64,000 nucleotides of DNA from Acidaminococcus massiliensis. GTDB lineage: Bacteria > Bacillota > Negativicutes > Acidaminococcales > Acidaminococcaceae. Positions 1 to 8,669 of this stretch are shown piece after piece (positions within the stretch are counted from its first letter, which is position 1; each line of letters begins with the position of its first letter). Both the position numbers and the translations under genes were made by a program. The notes beneath the pieces were generated by a model. The model had not been told where the DNA came from. It worked only from the letters and a program-made list of their open reading frames with translations, and did no database searches. The stretch spans positions 2,233,875 to 2,297,874 of the forward strand of contig NZ_LT608315.1 in NCBI RefSeq assembly GCF_900095825.1, written 5' to 3'.

Positions 1-324
1 TTCGCCGCAGGCAAACCCGTCCCGGCCTCCCAAAGGGGAAAAGTCCTCCTATACCCGTACTGACTTGCACCTCACCCTTCCGCTGGGAGGGCAGACCCGT
101 TCGTCCCTGGCGGGAGGCTCACAGCCTATCGCCTTGCCCTGACGGTCAAAGGCTGCGGCTACGGACCAGGAAGCCAAATGGTCTCGCCCGCGTGCTCCAC
201 CCGTTAAGCGACCACTGTCGATGTTATCCCGCCGACTCCTCCTGGGCCTGCCCTCCCGGCTCCCGGGGTATCGACGTATACCCGCAAAGAGCACCAGCAT
301 AGCCGGAGGCCAAGTCCGTCCTTA
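1..324. other. Non-coding stretch downstream of the ISLre2 remnant
   Basis: No convincing gene. The first 30 bases, read on the minus strand, resemble the arm of the dispersed inverted repeat seen at 58005-58043 and beside both IS110 copies (GGCCGGGACGGG, then GCCTGCGGC). The rest, between this arm and the transposase stop at 325, shows no clear terminal inverted repeat, so the left end of the ISLre2 element is either degraded or not recognisable. The open frames here have no start signals or family resemblance. Confidence 0.4.
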
Positions 325-1394
325 TTACCAGTTCAGTGCTGCGGCCAACTGTCCCATGGGACTGCAGCTGGGACCGTAATTGGCAATTCTGCACTGATGG
401 GTACCTACGTGAGGGACGAATATCGGCTTTTTCACCGCTTCTCTCACCGCATTCCGGTACTCTTTCCGGGTTTTCAACGGCATAACGCACAAATCTCCTG
501 CCAGGGCCTGCTCCAGGTCAGCGTTCTTCAGGCCACTGATCACCTTGACCATTGCCAGGCCGCCTCTATAGCTCCAGCGCCGTCCCTGTTTCTTCATCCG
601 ATAGGTATTTCACAAGTCCCCAGCCCTTTCCGACAGTCTTCCAGTCCCTCCCTCAGCGGCAAAGGAGTCAGCCATTCCCAGTTACGTTCCAAATAAGCCC
701 GCAGTTTCCTGACGTTCTTTTCCTCTTCGGCAGTGCTGGCTTCTCCTTCCAGCATGTCCAGGCAGCAGTGGACACCCTCCAGGTCGTGTTGCCAGACCTT
801 GTGATGGAAACGGTCAACCACGCTGCCCTTTGGCTGCCCTTTCATCAGGACACCGTCTCCCTCGATGAACAGGTATTTTGGTTTTTCCAATGGTTCATCA
901 CCGCAGAAGGCCGGGTTGGCTTGGGATTCCTCGTACTGGGCGTACTTGTCTCCCACCGTCCTGACTATCCTGCCTACTGTCTGATGGCTGATATCCAGCG
1001 GAGTCAGGGTATTCACTGCCTCAGCTGCAGCCCGATAGACGCTGCCGGCTGCCACTTTGGTTACTGAGTACAGGAGCAACGGAGAATACCGTTGATAAGG
1101 TGACAGACCCAGGATATTATCCAAAGGATAGAATGGCTTTCCGCCTTCGCGCCGGACCAGACGGCGGGAAAATGTGACCGTCCCGAACATGCAAAGCACA
1201 GTACGCTGGTCGATCCGCAGTACTTCCTGTTTTCCCGCATACTGCCTGGCCATCTCAGCATCGTAAATCTCCAGAGCCCGGGCGAAGGCCTGGGACTGGA
1301 GCTCGATTCCCCGCCGCCAGACCTCCTTTTCCAGTGCCAACCCGTTGGAACACCCCTTTATTAAGTTGATGGATTCTGATACAATGAAATCCAT
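325..1394 (-). pseudogene. ISLre2-family (UPF0236) transposase, degraded
   Basis: Transposase of the ISLre2/UPF0236 family in two pieces. The first (1394 to 594) starts MDFIVSESINL and contains the family's IEGDGV catalytic region; the second (597 to 325) carries the typical C-terminus, with GRRWSYRGGLAM and RIANYGPSCSPMGQL. The pieces lie in different frames and the reading would continue across a single-base indel in the TGTGAAATACC stretch near 600. The joined product is about 356 residues against roughly 450 usual for the family, and the text jumps from IEGDGV almost directly to VVDRFHHKV, so about 100 residues including the second GDG-type catalytic segment seem to be lost. I infer a dead element; programmed frameshifting would not explain the internal loss. 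Confidence 0.8.
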
Positions 1395-1500
1395 GGAAGA
1401 CCTTCTCTCCTATCTGTAGTGGTGTGGTAACTAATACTATAGGATGAAGGTCTTCCTTTTTGCAAGTTTATAAGGGATTATTCATTTCACCGAGAACTAT
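1395..1500. mobile_element. Probable right end of the ISLre2 element
   Basis: The region upstream of the transposase carries an inverted repeat GAAGACCTTC ... GAAGGTCTTC (about 1395-1460), then an AT-rich stretch ending CCGAGAACTATTTTACACTAA, after which integrase-like coding text begins near 1555. I take the change from element to integrase remnant, close to 1500, as the element end. No matching end was found at the left side, so this boundary is an inference. Confidence 0.35.
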
Positions 1501-1554
1501 TTTACACTAAGCAACAAGCGACAGGAACAATGGGGCCGCCGGGGCAACAGCCTT

Positions 1555-1849
1555 TGTAGCAAGTACAAGGACAGGGGCTATATATTCACCACTGACACGG
1601 GTATGCCCTACAATCTGCAATACATTAACAAACAGTTGCGTGCGATAGATATTCCAGGAAAGCATATTACCACCCATGTTTTCCGCCACACTCATATAAG
1701 CATGCTTGCGGCTATGGGTGTGCCGTTGAAAGCCATAAATGCAGAGAGTCGGTCACAATGACCCCAAAACGACACTGGCTATATACACCCATGTAACCGA
1801 ATCCATGGAAAAACAGCTACAGGACAGCCTGGAAAAAATGAGCATTTAA
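1555..1849 (+). pseudogene. Tyrosine recombinase (phage/ICE integrase) C-terminal remnant, frameshifted
   Basis: The text encodes the end of a tyrosine recombinase: GYIFTTDTGMPYN, then the HVFRHTHIS motif (catalytic H-x-x-R box) and MGVPLKAI. It then shifts frame and continues as MQRVGHNDPKTTLAIYTHV, which holds the last catalytic tyrosine, ending at TAA 1847-1849. One extra A in ATAAATGCAGAG at about 1737-1742 explains the shift. The N-terminal half is missing, probably replaced by the ISLre2 element. It lies 174 bp from a tRNA-Ser gene, the usual target class for such enzymes, so it is likely the scar of an integrated element. Confidence 0.8.
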
Positions 1850-2022
1850 AAAAGTGCGCAAACAAAAAGTGTGCAATCTGGAAAAATGCGCAAAAGTGCG
1901 CAAAAGGGGGGATAAAAAAAGAACAACGGAAAACGGTTCAAATCACTGTGAAAGCCCGCTACACCTTGTTTTCAGTAGGCTTTGAACAATGTCGAACTGT
2001 TGCCGTTGTCCCGGAAAATAAA
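1850..2022. other. Gap between integrase remnant and tRNA-Ser
   Basis: Contains tandem GTGCGCAAA-like words (AAAAGTGCGCAAAC, AAAAATGCGCAAAAGTGCGCAAAAGG) just after the integrase remnant. Such short direct repeats next to an integrase could be recombinase or excisionase arm sites. No attL/attR duplicate of the tRNA 3' end was recognised and no gene is seen. Confidence 0.3.
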
Positions 2023-2111
2023 TGGCGGAAGGGGTGGGATTCGAACCCACGGTCCCTTGCAGGATCGCCAGTTTTCAAGACTGGTGCCTTAAACCGCTCG
2101 GCCACCCTTCC
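2023..2111 (-). tRNA. tRNA-Ser (anticodon UGA)
   Basis: A complete class II tRNA reads on the minus strand: acceptor GGAAGGG pairs with CCCTTCC, D-arm GGCCGAGCGGTTTAAGGC, anticodon loop CTTGAAA with anticodon TGA between CAG and CTG stems, a long variable arm, and T-arm GGTTCGAATCC. The discriminator is G and CCA is encoded (2023-2025). The long variable arm and UGA anticodon identify serine. The neighbouring integrase remnant suggests past use as an integration site. Confidence 0.95.
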
Positions 2112-2163
2112 ATGTATAGAACAGATTAAGTATAGCGTAGGGGGGTGGGATTGTCAAGGTTCC

Positions 2164-2640
2164 TTATTTTTTCTCCCGGCTGCATTTCTCCGCATCCATG
2201 GCCAAGGCAAACATGAGCACATGGAGGGCGTCGGCCGGATTGCCGATATCCAGTACATAGGTATCGGACAGATGGAACAATTCCTTGCCGATGGTGGCGA
2301 TCCAATTGTCCTGGGCATCCCGGATGGTGTAATCCCATTCCAGGAAATTCCCATCCACCTTCCAGCCGTTGAAGTCAATGGCGAATTTGGGAGAGAACAG
2401 GGACAGCTTCTTGCTGATCCGTCCGATGTACCGTCCCCCTTCATACAATTCGAACTTGGGCAGGAAGGTGATGATTTTTTCCTTCACCAGGCCCAGCTCA
2501 TGGCCCTGGGGATCGCAGATCTTCAGGCAGTGCCCCCAGGCCAACTGCCCTTTCACCACAAAGACCGTACTGCCGTTTTCGTCGTAGATATCATAACTGT
2601 CGAACCAGGAAAAGATCCGCTGGCGGAATAAGAGTTTCAC
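2164..2640 (-). CDS. LURP-one-related (LOR/YxjI-like) family protein
   Basis: A 158-residue protein beginning MKLLFRQRIFSWFDSYDIYD from GTG at 2640, chosen because AAAGGAGG lies 7 bases upstream; an earlier in-frame ATG at 2664 has no ribosome site. The alternating beta-rich text (YDENGSTVFVVKGQ, FELYEGGRYIGRISKK, DIGNPADALHVLMFALAMD) is that of the YxjI/LURP-one-related family, which folds like the Tubby C-terminal domain; the bacterial function is unknown. No signal peptide or membrane segment. Its 5' side abuts an intergenic palindromic repeat that separates it from coaBC, so it is probably transcribed apart. Confidence 0.75.
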   Translation of the reverse strand: MKLLFRQRIFSWFDSYDIYDENGSTVFVVKGQLAWGHCLKICDPQGHELGLVKEKIITFLPKFELYEGGRYIGRISKKLSLFSPKFAIDFNGWKVDGNFLEWDYTIRDAQDNWIATIGKELFHLSDTYVLDIGNPADALHVLMFALAMDAEKCSREKK

Positions 2641-2660
2641 GGCCGTACCTCCTTTAAAAG

Positions 2661-2800
2661 ACATCAGACCCGGCCCTTGCGGGCCTTTCAGATGTCAGAC
2701 GTCAGATTGTTCGTAATAAAGCAGATCAGACCTGCTGCTTAACCGAACAAAAGCTGATATCTGACGTCTCAAGGCCCCTTGGGCCGTGTCTGACATCTTA
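2661..2800. repeat. Large intergenic palindromic repeat, family R1, copy 1
   Basis: About 140 bp imperfect inverted repeat. The outer arms are GACATCAGACCCGGCCC at one end and GGGCCGTGTCTGACATC at the other; inside lie GATGTCAGACGTCAGA and CTGATATCTGACGTCTC around a less symmetric centre (TTCGTAATAAAGCAGATCAG). The right end, TCTTA, supplies the TAA stop codon of coaBC (2798-2800). Related copies are at 23449, 24646, 43893, 57818 and 63905. Confidence 0.8.
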
Positions 2801-4003
2801 CCGGGTCCCCTTCACTGCATCTCTCACGATATCCAGGATATGGTTCCCCACTTCTTCCTTGCTCATGAGCTCCAGGCTGCGGATCTCGCCGCTGGGGAAC
2901 AGCAGCTTCACCACATTGGTATCGGTGCTGAAGCCAGCGCCCTTCATGGTCACGTCGTTGGCCACGATCATATCCAGGTTCTTTTTCTTTACCTTGGCCG
3001 CGGCATTTTCCAGCAGGTGCTGGGTCTCTGCCGCAAAGCCCACCAGGAACTGTCTTTTCTTTTCCTGGCCCAGCTGTTTCAGGATATCCGGGTTCTTGTC
3101 CAGGGCAATGGTCAGGGTCTCGTCGTTTTTCTTGATTTTCTGGGCTTCTGCATGGTGGGGCCGGTAATCTGCCACCGCAGCCGCCATGATCACCACATCC
3201 ACGGCTGGATAAGCGGCCAGCACGGCATCCATCATTTCCCGGGTGGTCTCCACATCCTGGAACACCACATTCCGAGGTACGGGAAGGGCTGTCGGACCGG
3301 AAATCAAGGTGACTTCTGCACCCCGCCGGGCAGCGTCCCGGGCAATGGCATACCCCATTTTCCCGCTGGAGCGGTTGCCGATGAAACGGACCGGATCGAT
3401 GGCTTCCCGGGTACCCCCGGCGGTCACCAAAATCCGGAGGCCCCGCAGGTCCCCTTCCCGGCTGGCCAAAAAGGCGTCGAGGAAGGCCTTGATGTCTTCC
3501 GGTTCCGGCAGCCGCCCGGAGCCGTTCACCCCGCAGGCCAGATGCCCAGCCGCACTGGGCATGATGGTGATCCCGTCCTGGCGCAGGGTAGCCAGGTTCC
3601 GGACCACTGCCGGATTTTCCAGCATATTGGTATTCATGGCCGGACAGATGATCTTGGGTCTGTCACAGGCCATCAGGGTGGTGGATAAAAGGTCATCGGC
3701 AATGCCATTGGCCATTTTCCCGATGATGTCCGCCGTCGCCGGTGCCACCACCATCAGGTCGCACCAGCGGCCGATGGCCACATGTTCCACATTGAACTCC
3801 GCATTGCCGGCCCACAGGTCCGTGGCCACCGGGTTCCCGCTGATTTCTTTGAACAGCAGCGGGGAAACCAGATGGGTGGCCGCTTCCGTCATGATCACCC
3901 GCACCTGGGCTCCGGCCTGGACCAATCGGCTCACCAGGGTCACGGCCTTGTAGGCGGCAATGCCCCCCGTCACGCCCAACGCAATCTTTTTGCCTTCCAG
4001 CAC
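2798..4003 (-). CDS. coaBC: Bifunctional phosphopantothenoylcysteine decarboxylase / phosphopantothenate-cysteine ligase
   Basis: Coenzyme A synthesis, steps 2 and 3: ligation of cysteine to 4'-phosphopantothenate (CoaB) and decarboxylation to 4'-phosphopantetheine (CoaC). The 401 residues match the usual length. The N-terminal flavoprotein part (about 1-180) starts KIALGVTGGIAAYKA and has PAMNTNML and ACGVNGSGRLPEP, which carries the active-site cysteine; the C-terminal CoaB part (about 186-401) has TAGGTREAIDPVR, NRSSGKMGYAIA and AAAVADYRP. Start is GTG at 4003 with AGGAGG five bases upstream, just after the rpoZ stop, so the two are cotranscribed. Last gene of the yicC-remA-gmk-rpoZ-coaBC operon. 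Confidence 0.95.
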   Translation of the reverse strand: MLEGKKIALGVTGGIAAYKAVTLVSRLVQAGAQVRVIMTEAATHLVSPLLFKEISGNPVATDLWAGNAEFNVEHVAIGRWCDLMVVAPATADIIGKMANGIADDLLSTTLMACDRPKIICPAMNTNMLENPAVVRNLATLRQDGITIMPSAAGHLACGVNGSGRLPEPEDIKAFLDAFLASREGDLRGLRILVTAGGTREAIDPVRFIGNRSSGKMGYAIARDAARRGAEVTLISGPTALPVPRNVVFQDVETTREMMDAVLAAYPAVDVVIMAAAVADYRPHHAEAQKIKKNDETLTIALDKNPDILKQLGQEKKRQFLVGFAAETQHLLENAAAKVKKKNLDMIVANDVTMKGAGFSTDTNVVKLLFPSGEIRSLELMSKEEVGNHILDIVRDAVKGTR

Positions 4004-4015
4004 GGCTGCCTCCTG

Positions 4016-4237
4016 TTATTTTTTCATTTCCTTCAGGTCTTCTTTGGTGGCAATGGTCACCAGACCTTCGCCGATTTCCTTCAGGGCGATGGAAACCGGT
4101 TTGTTGGAATCGCACTTCACCAGGGCAGGAGCATGGTCCACCAGCTGCCGGGCCCGCTTGGAAGCCATAATCACCAGGGCATACTTGCTGCCGACTTTAT
4201 CAGCCAGATAATCAATAGAAGGATCAATCATGGACAT
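4016..4237 (-). CDS. rpoZ: RNA polymerase omega subunit
   Basis: A 73-residue protein starting MSMIDPSIDYLADKVGSKY, with the omega signature YALVIMASKRARQLVDH and a second conserved part NKPVSIALKEIGEGLVTI. It binds the beta' subunit and helps polymerase assembly. The start is ATG 4237, preceded by AAAGGAGA; a longer in-frame reading to 4345 runs into gmk and has no support. It sits 13 bp after gmk and 12 bp before coaBC, the classical Firmicutes order. Confidence 0.95.
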   Translation of the reverse strand: MSMIDPSIDYLADKVGSKYALVIMASKRARQLVDHAPALVKCDSNKPVSIALKEIGEGLVTIATKEDLKEMKK

Positions 4238-4250
4238 AGTGTACTCTCCT

Positions 4251-4895
4251 TTACTTCTCCTGCGCCGGTGCGCAGTCACAGTTGCCGTTATGGCAGATTT
4301 CATCAACAATGTAATAGGTGCGTCCCACCCGCAGGTGTTCCACATCGATGATCTTGCTTACTTTATCCGTGGCCTTCTCCACTTCGTCGTTGACCACGAT
4401 GTAGTCATACTTGGAAGCATAGGCCAGTTCACTGGTAGCAGCACTGAGCCGGCGTTTGATCACGTCCACGGCATCGGTGCCCCGTTTGTAGATCCGCTTG
4501 GACAGTTCATCCAGGGAGGGGGGAACGATGAACACGAAGACCCCGTCCGGATAGCTTTTCTTCACCTGGAGGGCGCCCTGAGGATCGATTTCCAGGATTA
4601 CGTCCAGGCCTTCTGCCAGTTTGTCCAGCACATACTGCCGGGGAGTCCCGTAGTAGTTGCCGTAGACGGAAGCATGTTCCAAAAGGCCTCCATTTTTGAT
4701 CATCTCTTCGAACTCATCCCGGGTCTTGAAGAAATAATTCACTCCATCCACTTCCCCGTTCCGGGGCTGGCGGGTGGTGCAGGAAACCGAGTAGGCCATG
4801 TGTTCCCGTTTTTCCCGGAGCCGGGCACAGATGGTCCCCTTCCCGGCACCGCTGGGCCCGCTGAGCACCAGCAAAATCCCCTGAGGCTTATTCAT
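4251..4895 (-). CDS. gmk: Guanylate kinase
   Basis: Phosphorylates GMP to GDP with ATP. The 214 residues show P-loop GPSGAGKGT (about 12-20), the GMP-binding [19 protein letters not shown] segment and the lid region [16 protein letters not shown]. The last 15 residues include [10 protein letters not shown], a cysteine-rich tail beyond the core fold; whether it binds metal is unknown. The start at 4895 overlaps the end of remA by eight bases, indicating translational coupling. Confidence 0.95.
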   Translation of the reverse strand: MNKPQGILLVLSGPSGAGKGTICARLREKREHMAYSVSCTTRQPRNGEVDGVNYFFKTRDEFEEMIKNGGLLEHASVYGNYYGTPRQYVLDKLAEGLDVILEIDPQGALQVKKSYPDGVFVFIVPPSLDELSKRIYKRGTDAVDVIKRRLSAATSELAYASKYDYIVVNDEVEKATDKVSKIIDVEHLRVGRTYYIVDEICHNGNCDCAPAQEK

Positions 4896-5178
4896 CGTCT
4901 TCCTCCCTCTCTTCTGCAGCCGGTTCTTCCTGGGCTTCCTGGGTCACAAACCGGTTGGCAATGGTTTCAGGCTGCAGGGCAGACAGCACGATATGGCCGC
5001 TGTCCATAATCAATACGGCCCGGGTGCGCCGTCCGTAGGTGGCATCGATGACCACGCCCTTGTCCCGACCATCCTGGATGATCCGCTTAATGGGAGCGCT
5101 TTCCGGGCCGATGATGGTGATGACCCGCTGTGCGGAGACAATGTTGCCGAAGCCGATGTTGATCAGTTTGATGTCCAT
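4888..5178 (-). CDS. remA: RemA/DUF370 family DNA-binding regulator
   Basis: A 96-residue homologue of Bacillus Rem[37 protein letters not shown] and [18 protein letters not shown] are near-diagnostic. In Bacillus RemA activates biofilm matrix and osmoprotection genes as an oligomeric DNA-wrapping factor; its targets here are unknown. The tail (about 80-96) is an acidic extension rich in Glu and Asp not found in short family members. Sits between yicC and gmk, as in most Firmicutes. Confidence 0.9.
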   Translation of the reverse strand: MDIKLINIGFGNIVSAQRVITIIGPESAPIKRIIQDGRDKGVVIDATYGRRTRAVLIMDSGHIVLSALQPETIANRFVTQEAQEEPAAEEREEDDE

Positions 5179-5198
5179 AAATAACTTCTCTCCTAGTC

Positions 5199-6095
5199 TT
5201 ATTGTATATTCTGGATTTGTTCCCTTACCTTCTCGATTTCGCTTTTCATATCCACGATGGTCTGGATGATCGGAGCATCCCCTGCTTTGGAAGCAATGGT
5301 GTTGGCTTCCCGATTCATCTCCTGGACCAGGAAATCCATCCGCCGCCCCACAGGGGCCTCTTCCCGGAGCAGCTGGCGGAACTGCCGGAGATGGCTGTGG
5401 AGACGGACGATTTCCTCCGTCACATTCACCCGGTCTGCATAGATGGCCGTTTCCTGGATGACCCGGCTCTCGTCCAAAGGCCCGCTCCCTGCTTCCTGGA
5501 GCAGCTGGCGGAGCTGCCGTTCCAGCTTCTGCCGGTATTCCAGCACCGTTTCCGGTGCCCGTCCTTCGATGGTCTCCAGCTGCCCTTCGATGACAGCGAT
5601 GCGTTTTTCCAGGTCAGCTGCCAGCTGGCGGCCTTCTGTCCGGCGCATTTCCAGCAGATGGGCCAACGCTTCATCCGTTGCCTGGGCGATCCCCGGCCAC
5701 AGTCTTTCCAGATCTACGGCTCCTTCTTCCGGGAGCAGTACATCAGGACAGCCCGCGATGAAAAGCAGTTCCTGAGAGAATGATTCCCCAGGAGAACCCA
5801 GCAGGTGGGCAAGTTCTTTCAAACTATCATGATAAGCTTTTGCCAGCCCTTTGTCAATCTTAACTTGTCTGCCTTCCGCTCCCGTATATCCAGAAGTAAT
5901 GAATACATCGATGTGTCCCCGGCTGATCTGTGCCAAGATCTTCCGGCGCAGGCGGTTTTCCAGGGGATTCAGGAACCGAGGCAGCCGCAGGGCCGCCTCT
6001 CCGTACCGATGGTTCACGGTCTTGATCTCGATCTGGAAGGTGAAATCTTCCTCTTCCCATTGGCCCCGGCCGTAGCCGGTCATGCTCTGGACCAT
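5199..6095 (-). CDS. yicC: YicC family protein (endoribonuclease-like)
   Basis: 298 residues starting [12 protein letters not shown], the invariant YicC opening, and ending with the conserved block [21 protein letters not shown]. The middle (about 150-230) is helical and probably coiled-coil. E. coli YicC has been linked to ribonuclease activity on small RNAs; the Firmicutes role is less clear. It lies 20 bp before remA and 16 bp after the exported-protein gene, so it is in the middle of the operon driven from 6794-6822. Confidence 0.9.
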   Translation of the reverse strand: MVQSMTGYGRGQWEEEDFTFQIEIKTVNHRYGEAALRLPRFLNPLENRLRRKILAQISRGHIDVFITSGYTGAEGRQVKIDKGLAKAYHDSLKELAHLLGSPGESFSQELLFIAGCPDVLLPEEGAVDLERLWPGIAQATDEALAHLLEMRRTEGRQLAADLEKRIAVIEGQLETIEGRAPETVLEYRQKLERQLRQLLQEAGSGPLDESRVIQETAIYADRVNVTEEIVRLHSHLRQFRQLLREEAPVGRRMDFLVQEMNREANTIASKAGDAPIIQTIVDMKSEIEKVREQIQNIQ

Positions 6096-6111
6096 CTTTC
6101 CTCTCCTCTTT

Positions 6112-6735
6112 TCAGTTCATGGCAGTGAGCTTCAGGACAAATTCCCGAGTCCCCCCATATTCATCGGTGGCCGCCAGGACCATGGTCCGGCTGGGATCCA
6201 CCTTGGTCAAATCAAAATAGACGAAATACTGCAGGTCCCACACATTGTTGTCTTCCAGTTCCCCGCTCTGTTTGTTGGGGATCTCCATATCCCGCTGGGA
6301 AGCACTGTTCAGGTTGCAGTAATAAGGTTCCAGCACCTTCTGTCCCTGGTACAGCTTCACCTTCAGGTTCTTGGGTTCCAGTTTCACGCTGGTGCTCAAG
6401 TTGAGGCCCAAGGCCAACACCCCATCGTACTGCTTGGCCACCTTCATCCCCTGGGCCACCGTAGGAGTGTTCCCTTCACTGGCCCGCTGCCGGGCATCCA
6501 CCGCTGCTGTCAAATAGGGGGTATAGACCACCACCCGCTCCCGCAGCCCGTAGGGATTCATCTGCTTCCGGTCGTAAACTGTCCAGGGGGCCAGCACTTC
6601 TCCCAGGGAGGCCCCTTTCCTTTCGGCTCCGTAGGTCTGTGCCGACTGGATGGTATTGGGAGTCAGGGGAAGCATAGCAAAGACAGGTTGGGAAAACAGC
6701 AGGAAGACTGCTGTGCAGAAGCCCAGTTTTTTCAT
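6112..6735 (-). CDS. Exported protein of unknown function
   Basis: 207 residues with a clear signal peptide (MKKLGFCTAVFLLFSQPVFA, cleavage after AFA/MLP likely). The mature part is beta-rich with LSTSVKLEPKNLKVKLYQG and FVYFDLTKVDPSRTMVLAATD, which suggests an immunoglobulin-like or beta-sandwich periplasmic domain. I do not recognise a named family. It is the first gene after the divergent promoter at 6794-6822 and precedes yicC by 16 bp, so its expression is tied to the yicC-coaBC operon. Confidence 0.6.
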   Translation of the reverse strand: MKKLGFCTAVFLLFSQPVFAMLPLTPNTIQSAQTYGAERKGASLGEVLAPWTVYDRKQMNPYGLRERVVVYTPYLTAAVDARQRASEGNTPTVAQGMKVAKQYDGVLALGLNLSTSVKLEPKNLKVKLYQGQKVLEPYYCNLNSASQRDMEIPNKQSGELEDNNVWDLQYFVYFDLTKVDPSRTMVLAATDEYGGTREFVLKLTAMN

Positions 6736-6755
6736 GATATCCTCTCCTTTACAGT

Positions 6756-6784
6756 TTGACCGAAAAGTCTTATACGGTTATACT
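6756..6784 (+). promoter_or_regulatory. Sigma-70 promoter for rqcH
   Basis: Minus-35 TTGACC (6756-6761), 17-bp spacer, minus-10 TATACT (6779-6784), placing the transcript start near 6791, about 47 bases before the rqcH start. It overlaps the leader of the divergent minus-strand transcript. Confidence 0.65.
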
Positions 6785-6793
6785 AATCAATAT

Positions 6794-6822
6794 ATTATAA
6801 CGAATTTAACGAAACCGTGCAA
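6794..6822 (-). promoter_or_regulatory. Sigma-70 promoter for the exported protein-yicC-coaBC operon
   Basis: On the minus strand: minus-35 TTGCAC (6817-6822), 17-bp spacer, minus-10 TATAAT (6794-6799). It is back to back with the rqcH promoter; the two minus-10 boxes are only 9 bp apart, so simultaneous polymerase binding is unlikely and the two transcripts may compete. Confidence 0.7.
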
Positions 6823-6837
6823 ATATTGGAGGAAATC

Positions 6838-8577
6838 ATGAATTTAGAAGGAATTGCCCTGCAGCTCCTGACCCGGGAACTGACAGCTGCCCTCAGCGGC
6901 GGAAAGATTTTCAAGATTTTCATGCCCAGCCGGGCTTCCCTGCTGCTGCAGGTGAACCAGCAGAACCGGACGGTGAACCTGCTGGTGGATATGAACGGAG
7001 ATTCTCCTCTCATCACCCTGCCGGAAACTTTGCCGGAACGGCCGGACCTGCCGCCCAGTTTCTGCATGCTGCTCCGGAAGCATCTGGAAGAAGGGCGGAT
7101 TGCCAAAGTCTCCCAGCGGGGGCTGGACCGGATCCTGACCCTGGATGTGGACCTGATCGGAGCCGAACGGAAGATCATCACCAAGAAGCTGATCCTAGAG
7201 CTCACTGGCAAGAACAGCAACATCATCTTCGTGGACGAAAAAGGCATCATCCTGGATGCCCTCCGGCACATCAGCAAGGCCCAGAGCCGGTTCCGGCAGA
7301 TTCTGCCCAACCTGCCCTATGCCCTGCCTCCCGCCCAGGAAGGACTGGATTTTCTCCAGGCGGACCCCCATGCCATCCGGGAAGCCGCCGTGGCCCAGGG
7401 GGATGTTTCTCTGGTACAGGGCCTCATCGCTGCTACCCAGGGCATCGGGAAATACACTGCCCAGGAAACGGTCCTGCGCAGCGGCTGTGAAGGCCCGGTG
7501 AACCTGCTGGACCTGGAAGGAGCCCGGAAGCTGGAAGGCGCCATCACTGGGCTCCAGGAAGAGATCCGCCGGCGCTTGGACGGGACGGACCCTACCGTGG
7601 TAGCCCAGATCGACAGCCGGAACCGGATGAAGAACCTGGTACCCTACGTTCCCCAGACCCATCCAGAATGGACCCGGATGACTTTTCCGTCTCTCTTGGC
7701 GGCCCAGGCCTACAGTGCTTCCCTGATCCCGGTCCAGATCCCGGAAAAGGACCAGCTGACCAAACTGGTGGCCGTCCAAGAAGCCAAGACGGAAAAGAAG
7801 CTGAAGTTCCTGGCCCAGGACCTGGCTCGAGCGGAGAACGCCGAGACCCAGAAAATCATAGCGGATACCCTGATGGCCTACGGCTGGTCCCTGGAAAAAG
7901 GCCGGACTTCCTGTGAACTGGAAAGCCTCTACGACGGAAAGAAGCTGAAGATTGCCCTGGCCCCGGAACTCACGGCCATGGAAAATGCCCAGGCTTATTA
8001 CAAGCGGTACAACAAATTCAAGCGGGCGGTGGGAGAGATCCAGCAGCAGCAGACAGAAGCCCAGGAGCTCTTGACGTATCTCCAGAGCCTGGAAGTATCC
8101 CTGGAGACTGCCTCCACCAAAGGAGAAATCGCCGAAATCAAGCAGGAGATCATCGGTCTGGGGCTCCTGCCCCGTCCCCGGAAGAAGCAGCCTTCCCAGA
8201 GCCGTTCCACTCCTCTCAAAGTGGTGCTGACCCCGGAGACCTTCCTTTATATTGGAAAGAACAACCGGCAGAACGATGAAGTGACCTTCAAACTGGGCAG
8301 GGGCAGCGACCTGTGGTTCCACGCCAAGAACATCCCCGGATCCCATGTCATCTTGAAGACCACCCTGCCCCAGCCCCGGCAGGAAGATATCTTGGCCGCC
8401 GCCCAGCTGGCTGCCGGCTACAGCAAGGGCCGCAGCGCCGACCGGGTGCCGGTGGATTACACGGAAAAACGCTTGGTGAAAAAACCCAGCGGGGCCAAAC
8501 CCGGGTTCGTGATCTACACCGGCCAGACCACCTTATATGTTAAACCTTGTACAACTGTCCACGTATCAAAAGACTGA
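6838..8577 (+). CDS. rqcH: RqcH/NFACT family ribosome quality-control factor
   Basis: A 579-residue member of the NFACT family (Rqc2/RqcH, formerly annotated FbpA or fibronectin-binding). RqcH binds stalled 50S-peptidyl-tRNA complexes and drives alanine tailing. The N-terminal NFACT-N part (MNLEGIALQLLTREL, then FKIFMPSRASLLLQVN) is followed by a helical coiled-coil middle (about 290-430) and the NFACT-R domain from about residue 461 (FLYIGKNNRQNDEVTF, DLWFHAKNIPGSHVIL). Start ATG 6838 has GGAGG six bases upstream; an earlier ATG-like start at 6817 lacks a site. Monocistronic from the 6756 promoter. Confidence 0.9.
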   Translation: MNLEGIALQLLTRELTAALSGGKIFKIFMPSRASLLLQVNQQNRTVNLLVDMNGDSPLITLPETLPERPDLPPSFCMLLRKHLEEGRIAKVSQRGLDRILTLDVDLIGAERKIITKKLILELTGKNSNIIFVDEKGIILDALRHISKAQSRFRQILPNLPYALPPAQEGLDFLQADPHAIREAAVAQGDVSLVQGLIAATQGIGKYTAQETVLRSGCEGPVNLLDLEGARKLEGAITGLQEEIRRRLDGTDPTVVAQIDSRNRMKNLVPYVPQTHPEWTRMTFPSLLAAQAYSASLIPVQIPEKDQLTKLVAVQEAKTEKKLKFLAQDLARAENAETQKIIADTLMAYGWSLEKGRTSCELESLYDGKKLKIALAPELTAMENAQAYYKRYNKFKRAVGEIQQQQTEAQELLTYLQSLEVSLETASTKGEIAEIKQEIIGLGLLPRPRKKQPSQSRSTPLKVVLTPETFLYIGKNNRQNDEVTFKLGRGSDLWFHAKNIPGSHVILKTTLPQPRQEDILAAAQLAAGYSKGRSADRVPVDYTEKRLVKKPSGAKPGFVIYTGQTTLYVKPCTTVHVSKD

Positions 8578-8590
8578 TTTGTTTTTTTCA

Positions 8591-8619
8591 TTGACAGCTG
8601 TTACACTCCGTGCTAGATT
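8591..8619 (+). promoter_or_regulatory. Sigma-70 promoter for ilvD
   Basis: Minus-35 TTGACA (8591-8596), 17-bp spacer, minus-10 TAGATT (8614-8619), lying 13 bp after the rqcH stop. It leaves a leader of about 45 bases before the ilvD start; no leader peptide or attenuator is visible. Confidence 0.65.
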
Positions 8620-8669
8620 ATTCCTTATATCGCGGCACAATGCCAGTTTTAAGGGAAAAGAGGAGTATT

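Noticed and set aside
594-600. Programmed frameshift in the ISLre2 transposase
   Set aside because: No slippery run, and the protein also lacks about 100 internal residues, so decay is the better account.
2023-2111. attL/attR duplicate of the tRNA-Ser 3' end
   Set aside because: I looked for GGTTCGAATCC-like copies in the flanks and found none in the window.
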